Shown here: positions 21,404 through 28,711 of the stretch, in pieces
Numbering within the stretch: the first letter of the stretch is position 1
Layout: the number at the start of each line of letters is the position of its first letter
Source of the DNA: a virus
Strand: one strand, 5' to 3'
DNA length: 36,931 bases
IMG/VR virus record: IMGVR_UViG_3300031578_009193
Span: 1 to 36,931 of that record
Made by a program: the position numbers and the translations under genes
Notes under the pieces: model-generated
The model's database searches: none
Told to the model about the DNA's origin: nothing
Seen by the model: the letters and a program-made list of their open reading frames with translations, nothing else

Positions 21404-24400
21404 GTGGCGAAGAAGACACAAGCAAAGAACGTATCGCCGCAGCAGCTGAGTGAGATCTGGAATAAGATATCACCGGCTGACTGGCTGGCGCTCCTGGAGG
21501 AGCACAAGCCGGGCCACCAGTGGACCCTGCGCGGCGATTCCATCGTCGGTTGTTGTATCTACCACCAGGAGGACTCGCCGTCGTTCTACGTGAACCCGAA
21601 ACGCGGGAATGCGCATTGCTTCGGCGGAAGCTGTCCGAAGAAGAACGTTTGGAACCCGGTGGCTTTTGTCGCCGACGTCATGGGGATCAGCTATGTGCAG
21701 GCCCTCCGGACGCTCAAGAACCGCTTTGGTATTGCTCTTCCCGCTGCCTATGCCCAGAACGCCCAGCAGATTGAAGACAACGATAAGCTGAAACGCTTGA
21801 TCGCCGTCGTCATGAACCGGGAATTCCGGGAGGCCGTGGAGAATCCAGATGACCCGAACTATTCCTACATCGAAGAGTCGGGACTCATTGACTGGTTTCG
21901 AAAACGTAAGTTCCCGGAGGACGTGCTGCACCGTCTTCCGATCGGGGTCATGCCGACTTACCCGAGGCTCAGTGAACGGCTCAAGGAGATTAAGGGCGGA
22001 GTCGAAAGCCGCGACGCGGCGCACACCTATCTTCAGGAGTACTTCGCTCCTCCGGGGAGCCCTCCCAAGTCCGAAGGTGCGCTCGTGTTCTTCTACTACA
22101 CGAGTCCGACAACTATCGGGCGCTTCCGCATTCGCCAGCCGGGCACTTCCACGCAGTACGCAGTTGATGATCCGTATTCAGAGGACGTGGGTTACTTCGG
22201 GCTCAACCTCTACCCGGAACACATGGGAGACCTCGATAACTACCCGCTTCACGTAGTGGAAGGGGAGTTCGACGCCTTGGCGATCATCGCCCACCAGCTC
22301 TCGGGCGGCTTCAACGACGTGTGCATTGTGGCAACCGGCGGGAGCATGGAGGCCAACCTGGACGTTCTCGGTGGCTTCGGGTTCACGAAGATGCGTCTGC
22401 TGCCCGACAACGACTCGGGCGGGGTAGGCTGGGCCAAGAACCTGATGACCGAGAACGAGCTCGTCAGCAGTGTGTTCAGCTGGACGGATGAGGAGCGGGG
22501 TCATGTGAAGGACGTGGACGAGGCTGTCCGCGCCTACGGGTTCGAGCCGTTTTATGACCGTGTGCAAAACAAGAAGAGCTACGTACACAACCACACCTGG
22601 GCGATAACCCAGACAGCACAGGCATTCGAGACCATCGATGAAGGAGACGTCGATGCCCGCAACGCTGTGGTTGTGGAATTCGGGAGTGCACTGAAGAAGG
22701 ACGCTGAGCGTGATGCCTTCCTCAAGCACGTGTGCGACGAGTATAGTATTTCGCGCGAGTGGGTATTGCAGGGCATCGTGCCCTTCGACACGCCGGAAGG
22801 ATTCACTCAACGCCTGCATCGCTTGTTGGAGGAGACCTACCAGTTCCTCCACAACGCTACGACTCAGCAAGGCGTTCGGATGATAAAGGCGTGGAGCAAG
22901 AAGCGGAAGATCGTCGTGTCGTTTCCGATGGACTCTGTGACCAAGATCCACGCTCAGCTGGCCGGAGACCTCGGAGATCTGGAGCAGTACGTTGCCCAGA
23001 ACCTCGGGATGCCGGACTTTCTCCGATTGCGCGACGGGCCCCGGGGACGCATGGTTGCCCGTTCACTCTCCGATACGCTTCGACAGCTCGACGTTCACTT
23101 TCAGAAAGCGCTCGAGCGTGCCGGGAAGATCATCGCCGAGGTGGGAAACCTCGACGAGATCGGACAGGGCGTTCACTTCATCCGAGACCCCGAAGACGGG
23201 ACAGCCACGGTTTACGTGGTAAATGGTCGCACGAACTTTTTCAAGGGCACGCTCACTGATGACACGATTACCTACGAGCGCCTGGAGTGTCCCGTCGACG
23301 GTGAACACATGTTCCGGGCCACGGACAAGCCGTGGTCGGTGAACCTCAATAGCCTGGAGGACATCGCCGAGAGCGAACAGCACGACCCGAAGGATGCGTA
23401 TCACATGGTGAGGGGCATCATCGATCGTGGCTGGAAGTTCATGCACCACGACCTGGAAACGACTTTCATTGCAGCCGACATCCTCTACACCCCGGTGTCT
23501 CTCGTCTTCGAAACGACGGTGGTTACCGACCTCAATGGTGAGACCCAGAGCGGGAAGACCACACTGTTTCAGATCTATGGGGGCGACCGCTACCCGGGTT
23601 ACCGACTCTGCGAGGCCGTGACGGCCATCCAGGATGACTACACCAAGGCCGCCATCCTCTTTAAGAACGCTGGCAACTCGCTACGCGTGATGATGGATGA
23701 GTTCGAGGAAAACGACATGGGCGCCTCGCGCCCGACGAAGCGCGGCAATGCCGTGCGCGACATCAGGGAACTCATTCGAGGGCTCGCAATGGGGAAGGTG
23801 GAGTCCATCCGCGGGACCGCGGGCGGCCAGCACATTTCCAGGACGCTGCGCTGCCCCGTGACCATCGGCGGGATCTACACGATGGACGAACCCCGGGACC
23901 TCAATCGCTACGTTCACATCCGGACCAAGTTCATCCGGGGATTCCCCCACCCCATCTTTTCCATTCAGCAGCGCTACACCGTCGAAGATATGCGGAAGCT
24001 GCGGCGTGCGATCACATTGTGCTGGCTCGGACGCATTCCCCAGCTCCGCACGAAGTTCGAAGAAACCCGACAGACTTTTGCCGGGGGAGCTAATCTGCCC
24101 TCGGGGATGTACACCCGGCTCCTCGACAACCTGCTGCCCGCGGCGACGATTCTCAATTTCATCGGAGAAGACTACATCAAGTTCGTGCAAGAGTTCAGCA
24201 TCCTCAAGATGCAGGAGATGGCAGACCAGGGCGCAACCGTTCAAGAGTCGGAGGAAATCTGGGAAGAGGTCCTCCACACCGGAATTCCGTTGGCGCACCA
24301 CTCACGCGACGCCGAGGGCGTCTCATCGGTTTCGTATCTGCTGTCTCACGGAACGGCACACATTCTGTCGCAGACAGACCTCGGGGTTTACTACGTTCCC

Positions 24401-24766
24401 GAGCGGAAATGGCTCGTGGTTTTCTGGCCGCGGGCGCTCTCTACCTTGTTGACACGGTCGCCGAAGTTCCGGAACTACACGGGACGACACGGGCGCATCA
24501 AGATGATCGCCGACAATGACCCCCGGGTGGTGCCGCAAAGCACGCTGAAGCGGGAGGGTTTTATCAGGAACTTCGTTCGTCCGCGCATCGGTGCGCGGAT
24601 TGCGCTCAGCAACATTAGCGTCATCGACCTGACCGACACCGTTGACTTTACCCAGAAGAACGATGAACCGGCACACGTGAATGCTGAGCGTCAGGAGTCT
24701 GTTGTGCAAGACTTGGCTACCGAGGTCGGCGCTGGCAAGCCGGACTCCGGGAACTTTGACGTATGA
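21404..24766 (+). CDS. DnaG-type primase fused to a P-loop helicase
   Basis: A 1120-aa bifunctional replication protein starting at GTG. Residues about 45-80 are a CHC2-type zinc finger (GCCIYHQEDSPSFYV and AHCFGGSC), which reads the template for primer synthesis. Residues about 283-340 are a TOPRIM domain: VVEGEFDALAII with the catalytic Glu, and LLPDNDSGG with the acidic pair. A linker of about 350 residues follows. Residues about 705-720 hold a Walker A (LNGETQSGKTTLFQIYGG), with VMMDEFEEND as Walker B (about 765) and an RNRP-like CPVTIGG segment, so the C-terminal half is a superfamily 3/AAA-type or primase-associated helicase. Its stop overlaps the polymerase ATG by 4 bp. A TTTAC-N3-GTAAA palindrome lies within it at 23211-23223. 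Confidence 0.9.
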   Translation: MAKKTQAKNVSPQQLSEIWNKISPADWLALLEEHKPGHQWTLRGDSIVGCCIYHQEDSPSFYVNPKRGNAHCFGGSCPKKNVWNPVAFVADVMGISYVQALRTLKNRFGIALPAAYAQNAQQIEDNDKLKRLIAVVMNREFREAVENPDDPNYSYIEESGLIDWFRKRKFPEDVLHRLPIGVMPTYPRLSERLKEIKGGVESRDAAHTYLQEYFAPPGSPPKSEGALVFFYYTSPTTIGRFRIRQPGTSTQYAVDDPYSEDVGYFGLNLYPEHMGDLDNYPLHVVEGEFDALAIIAHQLSGGFNDVCIVATGGSMEANLDVLGGFGFTKMRLLPDNDSGGVGWAKNLMTENELVSSVFSWTDEERGHVKDVDEAVRAYGFEPFYDRVQNKKSYVHNHTWAITQTAQAFETIDEGDVDARNAVVVEFGSALKKDAERDAFLKHVCDEYSISREWVLQGIVPFDTPEGFTQRLHRLLEETYQFLHNATTQQGVRMIKAWSKKRKIVVSFPMDSVTKIHAQLAGDLGDLEQYVAQNLGMPDFLRLRDGPRGRMVARSLSDTLRQLDVHFQKALERAGKIIAEVGNLDEIGQGVHFIRDPEDGTATVYVVNGRTNFFKGTLTDDTITYERLECPVDGEHMFRATDKPWSVNLNSLEDIAESEQHDPKDAYHMVRGIIDRGWKFMHHDLETTFIAADILYTPVSLVFETTVVTDLNGETQSGKTTLFQIYGGDRYPGYRLCEAVTAIQDDYTKAAILFKNAGNSLRVMMDEFEENDMGASRPTKRGNAVRDIRELIRGLAMGKVESIRGTAGGQHISRTLRCPVTIGGIYTMDEPRDLNRYVHIRTKFIRGFPHPIFSIQQRYTVEDMRKLRRAITLCWLGRIPQLRTKFEETRQTFAGGANLPSGMYTRLLDNLLPAATILNFIGEDYIKFVQEFSILKMQEMADQGATVQESEEIWEEVLHTGIPLAHHSRDAEGVSSVSYLLSHGTAHILSQTDLGVYYVPERKWLVVFWPRALSTLLTRSPKFRNYTGRHGRIKMIADNDPRVVPQSTLKREGFIRNFVRPRIGARIALSNISVIDLTDTVDFTQKNDEPAHVNAERQESVVQDLATEVGAGKPDSGNFDV

Positions 24767-27666
24767 GAAAAGGTTCTGAATGCAAAGCGTGCCCGGCGCA
24801 GTATGACCCCTGCCTCTGGCGGGGCCACGGAGACCAACCGGCGCACATCATCGTTGTGGGGCCGTCCCCTTCCGGGTTTTCAATCGGAAAAGGGATGCCG
24901 TTCTTCGGACGGTACGGGCGACTGTTCAAGCAGCTGTTGAACATCGTCCGCGCCCACGACGGTGGCCGATATGTTGAGACCAAGGTGTTCTACACCTACG
25001 CCGCGCGCGTCGGAGCGTACAAGCCGAAGAAAGGCCACATCGAGAGTTGTAACCCGGTACTCATGCGGGAGCTTGATGGGATCGACGGTGTCAACGGTGT
25101 GCCGCCGGTCATTGTTCCGTTGGGTCCGGTAGCCGCAAAAGCCGTGGGGCTCAAGTTTCGCAAGATCGGCAATGTCGTAGGCCGTGAGTTCACACTGCCA
25201 TTCCCTTCGTCTCGGCCAGAGAATATGGATGGGCGCGTGCGGCGCCTGTCCGTGATTCCTCTGCTGTCGATGCAGCACCTTTCAGCGAAGCCCGGCACTT
25301 CCAACGTGGTGGTGTCGGCGCTGCACAAAGCTGTTGGCATTGCACACGGGAACCGACCGAGTGCGATCGACCTCGATGAAGTGACGAAAGACTACGAGTA
25401 TCCCAAGACGCTGGAAGAGGTCGATGACCTGGTCACGCGGATTGTCAACTACTACGACCCGGCGCGCGGACAGGGTTCGCAGGACTGGGCTATCTCTCTT
25501 GACACCGAGACCAATACGCTGAAGCCCTACTCCCATCCGGACCCAAAAATTCTGATGATCTCTGTGGGCTGGGATACTGGGAAAGCGGCGACCATCCTGC
25601 TCGACCATCCGGAGGTTCCGTACGATCCGAAGGAAGCCTGGAAGATCGTCGAGCGCCTTCTCACCTGTCAGAAACCGAAGATCTTCCACAACTGGAAGTT
25701 CGATATGAAGTTCCTCGAGAACGTGTACGGGTACCGGGTAAACCGCGTGGCCTGGGATACGATGCTCGGAGAGCACTACATCGACGAAGACAAGAAGGGC
25801 TTCTACAGCTTGAAGCAGCTGACCCCGCTGTACGCGTCGTCCTATGAAGGCTACGACGATGACCTCCAGGACCTCTTGCGCGGCGAGGAAGACCAGGACG
25901 TCGACGAAGACGAGGACGGGGACGCCGCGGCTACCGTCGCTGATCTTCACCTGAAGAACGACGAAATCCTGGACCGAGAACTCGTGCTGGGATGCCCACC
26001 TGATAGAGACGAATCTCAGTGGCAGACTCTCGTGACTGCCGTCAAGAAGTACGAGGAGATCAAGGAGACGCCGGCCAAGAAGCGGTCGACGTACGAGCAG
26101 GACCAGTTCAAGGAAAAGAAGAAAGAGATCTCTGCGCTTCGCAAGGAGCTGGCGGTCAAAGTGCCGCGCAAGCCGAAGAAGGACGCCGAAGCCAAGAAAG
26201 ACGGTGACGGCGGGTTTGAGAAGATCCCACTGGAGACGATACTGGTCTACGCCGCCGTCGACGCCGACGTGACGCGCATCATCCTTCGTGCGCAGACGAA
26301 CCGCTTGCACCGAACCGACTCCTGGAGCGACGCCCGCGACGTCATGCGGTATCTCTACGTGCCAGGCAGCTACACACTGTCGAACATGGAGTACCGCGGC
26401 TTCACGATGAACATGGAGTATCTCGAAGAGCTCTACACGGATCTCACGGAGCAGATGAACACAGCGAAGGAGGAGATCGCTTCTCGCTTCGACCCGACGC
26501 TCAACCTGAATGCCCCGCAGCAGATCGCGTCCTACATGTCTCGGTTGCAGTTCGACGCCATCCCCGGAGAGGACACGGCGAGTACCAACAAGGATCTGCT
26601 CTCACAGTACGAGGGCATGTACGAGGCGGACGACCCACGCCGCATCTTCGTGACGCAGCTGCTGGCCTACCGAGAAGCGCACAAGGCGCTGAGCACTTAC
26701 ATCAAGCCGTACCGCCGCATGACCAAGGCAGACGGGAAAATCCACTGCCGCTTTCACCTCAACGGAACAGCGACGGGACGACTCTCCAGCGCAGACCCCA
26801 ACCTCCAGAACGTTCCGCTCATCGTGTGCCGGAAGGAGGTCGGCGACGAAGTGCTGCACCCGGGTTTCAATGTGAAGCGTCTGTTCGTGCCGAGCCGTCC
26901 TGACTACATCATCGTTGACTGCGACATCAAGGGCGCTGAGCTCCGCGTGTACACGGCCTATTCGAGAGACGCGGCCATGATCGCAGCGCTCAACAAGGGG
27001 ATGGACGTTCACTCGTTGGTGACATCGAAAGCCTACAAGATGCCCTACGAGGAGGTGCAGGCTCGGAAGGAAGAGCCCGAGATCAAGAAGAAGAGGACCA
27101 ACTGCAAGCGGACGGTGTTCGGTACTTTCTACGGTGCCGGCCCCTACAAGATCATGCAGCAGATTGACAGCACCAAGGAGTACGCCGAGTGGCTCCAGAA
27201 CTTCCTCTTCACGGAGTTCCCCGAGCTGCGGGCCTACGTCAGTGAAGTCGAGCATGAGGTCCGCACCAACCGCGAGGTCAAGACGTTCTTCGGACGGCGC
27301 CGTCGTTTCCAGCTGGCTCACGTCAGCTCGAAGCTGATGAACGACGCCCTCCGTGAAGCTGTGAACTTCAAGATTCAGAGCACCAGCTCCGACCTCGTCG
27401 TCTCCCAGCTGTGTGAGATGGATGAACACTTCGCAGATCTGGAAGCTCGGATGCTCATCACTGTGCACGACAGCATGGTGTTCGAGATGCCCGAGCGAAA
27501 CTTGCACAAGCTGAAGCCGTTCCTCGATCACTGGATCGTTGACCGCGTGAAGGAAAAGTTCGCGTGGCTGCCGGTTCCCTTCCTGTACGATGTGGAAGTC
27601 GGACCGACCTACGGCGACGTCACGAAGCTGGAGAAGTACAATGGCACAGCGCAAAAAGCAGGCTGA
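24763..27666 (+). CDS. DNA polymerase I family enzyme with N-terminal UDG-like domain and 3'-5' exonuclease
   Basis: A 967-aa replicative polymerase. Residues 1-190 resemble the family 4 uracil-DNA glycosylase superfamily: CKACPAQYDPC, VVGPSPSGFSIGKGMPFFG, C96 and VIVPLGPVAAKAVGL. The cysteines may bind Fe-S, but the usual catalytic loop (GEAPG-type) is altered, so activity is uncertain. The proofreading exonuclease has SLDTETNTL (Exo I, about 245), HNWKFDMKFL (Exo II) and YAAVDADVT (Exo III), with a long acidic/Lys-rich insert between II and III. The polymerase has TATGRLSSADPNLQNVP (about 670), motif A VDCDIKGAELRV (about 717), motif B KRTVFGTFYG (about 782) and motif C ITVHDSMVFEMP (about 900). 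It is coupled to the primase gene by ATGA. A T7/SPO1-like replication role fits. Confidence 0.94.
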   Translation: MRKGSECKACPAQYDPCLWRGHGDQPAHIIVVGPSPSGFSIGKGMPFFGRYGRLFKQLLNIVRAHDGGRYVETKVFYTYAARVGAYKPKKGHIESCNPVLMRELDGIDGVNGVPPVIVPLGPVAAKAVGLKFRKIGNVVGREFTLPFPSSRPENMDGRVRRLSVIPLLSMQHLSAKPGTSNVVVSALHKAVGIAHGNRPSAIDLDEVTKDYEYPKTLEEVDDLVTRIVNYYDPARGQGSQDWAISLDTETNTLKPYSHPDPKILMISVGWDTGKAATILLDHPEVPYDPKEAWKIVERLLTCQKPKIFHNWKFDMKFLENVYGYRVNRVAWDTMLGEHYIDEDKKGFYSLKQLTPLYASSYEGYDDDLQDLLRGEEDQDVDEDEDGDAAATVADLHLKNDEILDRELVLGCPPDRDESQWQTLVTAVKKYEEIKETPAKKRSTYEQDQFKEKKKEISALRKELAVKVPRKPKKDAEAKKDGDGGFEKIPLETILVYAAVDADVTRIILRAQTNRLHRTDSWSDARDVMRYLYVPGSYTLSNMEYRGFTMNMEYLEELYTDLTEQMNTAKEEIASRFDPTLNLNAPQQIASYMSRLQFDAIPGEDTASTNKDLLSQYEGMYEADDPRRIFVTQLLAYREAHKALSTYIKPYRRMTKADGKIHCRFHLNGTATGRLSSADPNLQNVPLIVCRKEVGDEVLHPGFNVKRLFVPSRPDYIIVDCDIKGAELRVYTAYSRDAAMIAALNKGMDVHSLVTSKAYKMPYEEVQARKEEPEIKKKRTNCKRTVFGTFYGAGPYKIMQQIDSTKEYAEWLQNFLFTEFPELRAYVSEVEHEVRTNREVKTFFGRRRRFQLAHVSSKLMNDALREAVNFKIQSTSSDLVVSQLCEMDEHFADLEARMLITVHDSMVFEMPERNLHKLKPFLDHWIVDRVKEKFAWLPVPFLYDVEVGPTYGDVTKLEKYNGTAQKAG

Positions 27667-27955
27667 TCCTCTCTTCCGGATGTACCTGCCGGCCACTGGT
27701 GGCATGGCGTTGGGCGGTCAGGAAACGGAACGGAAAGATGGTATAATAATAGTGAGGGACCCTGTTTTCATTTCGTCTCGCGAAGACGGGGTCGGATACA
27801 CCTTCACTCCCGTTCAGTTCGTGACGTCTGGAGAGCCCTTTCGGCTCTACGCATCCGGTCTCCTGGCTGACTTCATGATGCCCGCGGCTATCGTCCCCTG
27901 GTTTCAGAAGTACCAGGAGAATCGGAGGAAGAGAGCAGAAGACGACCCCACCTGA
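27641..27955 (+). CDS. Small protein at the end of the replication operon
   Basis: A 104-aa protein whose ATG lies inside the last codons of the polymerase gene (GGAG about 8 nt upstream). It is basic at the start (MAQRKKQADPLFRMYLP), with a beta-rich middle (KDGIIIVRDPVFISSREDGV) and a basic/acidic tail. No family is recognised. A TATAATAATAG stretch within it (about 27740) looks like a -10 box but has no -35. Its TGA is followed within one base by a TTTAC-N3-GTAAA palindrome. Confidence 0.65.
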   Translation: MAQRKKQADPLFRMYLPATGGMALGGQETERKDGIIIVRDPVFISSREDGVGYTFTPVQFVTSGEPFRLYASGLLADFMMPAAIVPWFQKYQENRRKRAEDDPT

Positions 27956-27968
27956 TTTACTGCGTAAA
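27956..27968. promoter_or_regulatory. TTTAC-N3-GTAAA perfect palindrome after the replication operon
   Basis: TTTACTGCGTAAA, a perfect 5-3-5 dyad beginning immediately after the TGA stop of the last replication gene. It marks the border to the long gene-poor region. Position and sequence match the copies at 14755 and 18512. Confidence 0.6.
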
Positions 27969-28190
27969 CACTTGCCTAGTAGGCTTTCATCAGGCCGGAG
28001 CGACGCAACGTCGTTCACCATGTCCTACAGCTTCGACTTCGTCTCGCTCGTACTGCTCGGCGATTCCCCTCGAGGCCAAGGAGACGATCGCAGACGCCTT
28101 GAAGACATCCCCGCAGTATAAATACGTAGGCAAGTTTCCGTTTGGCAAAGCGGGTCTGACCGCATGGGCGCGCAACGCGCTCCGTTCCTG

Positions 28191-28680
28191 GCGGTCTAAG
28201 TCCAAGGCTCTCTTTCCTCTATCGGTCGTCAATTTTCGCTACGTCTGACGGCTTCGTCATACTCCGCGAAAATTGCCGCCCGATCTGCGCGTTCGCCTTG
28301 GACTTAGATCGCGCCGATTCAAATACGCAAACGGAAGGGTTCCGCTACGAGAGGGGCGCGTATGCCCCACCTAGAGGCGTGTTGACCAACAACACTATGC
28401 CGTGTAACACGGCAGCACAGGTCGGATAGTGACAAACGCTCTACCTCGCTAACCTCCGCGCCTGCGGACCACGGCGGGTCGTCGAGACACAGCTTCGCAA
28501 CGCCTCCCGCACTCCCGCGTTGGGCGCTCCGTCACGCTCGGCCGCGCACGCGCAAACACGTGGGCCATCACATGTTTGCATTACGCACGCTAGTCGCCTG
28601 AGTCTACCAGAACCTGGATAAATCTTTGCTCACGCGTTTAAGTCACCTGAGCCGTCGGACTTCCTCAGCTGACTTAAACT
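28191..28680. ncRNA. Probable large structured RNA (nested and serial hairpins), strand undetermined
   Basis: The 756 bp between 27956 and 28711 hold no convincing gene but many perfect inverted repeats. A long nested hairpin spans 28191-28312: outer arm TCTAAGTCCAAGGC (28195-28208) with GCCTTGGACTTAGA (28295-28308), extendable to 18 pairs with one G-T; then ATCGG/CCGAT; then CAATTTTCGC (28230-28239) with GCGAAAATTG (28266-28275); and an apical TGACG-gctt-CGTCA. Four short hairpins follow in series: CGGAA-ggg-TTCCG (28332-28344), GGGGC/GCCCC (28353-28368), GTGTTG-accaa-CAACAC (28379-28395) and GCCGTG-taa-CACGGC (28399-28413). Further on are GCAAACA/TGTTTGC (28552-28579) and GTTTAAGTCA/TGACTTAAAC with an inner CTGAG/CTCAG (28636-28679). 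This density is far above chance and fits a large phage non-coding RNA of the GOLLD/ROOL kind, though I cannot match a known consensus. A replication origin or packaging site is the alternative. Confidence 0.6.
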
Positions 28681-28691
28681 CGCTCTCAAAG

Positions 28692-28708
28692 ACCTATCCC
28701 CGGTAGGT
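28692..28708 (-). terminator. Weak hairpin after the terminase gene
   Basis: On the minus strand, 3 nt after the terminase stop, ACCTA-ccgggga-TAGGT is followed by CTTTG. The stem is only 5 bp and the T-run short, so this is at best a weak intrinsic terminator. The stronger GTTTAAGTCA hairpin lies 13 bp further on. Confidence 0.3.
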
Positions 28709-28711
28709 GGG

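Noticed and set aside
27736-27750. TATAATAATAG as a promoter -10 inside the 27641-27955 gene
   Set aside because: No -35 hexamer at suitable spacing and no gene start shortly downstream on the plus strand.
27990-28232. 80-aa minus-strand frame in the same gap
   Set aside because: TTG start without ribosome site, no recognisable motif, and its start lies within the stem region of the structured element.
28020-28248. A plus-strand peptide-like stretch (IPLEAKETIADALKTSPQYK onward) in the gap after the replication operon
   Set aside because: It has no in-frame ATG or GTG. The short ATG frame at 28020 (MSYSFDFVSL...) would need a frameshift to reach it. It also overlaps the long hairpin. It could be a gene remnant but cannot be supported.
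28321-28711. tRNA genes in the gene-poor region
   Set aside because: No cloverleaf with a T-loop GTTC-type arm and 7-bp acceptor was found. The hairpins present do not fit tRNA spacing.
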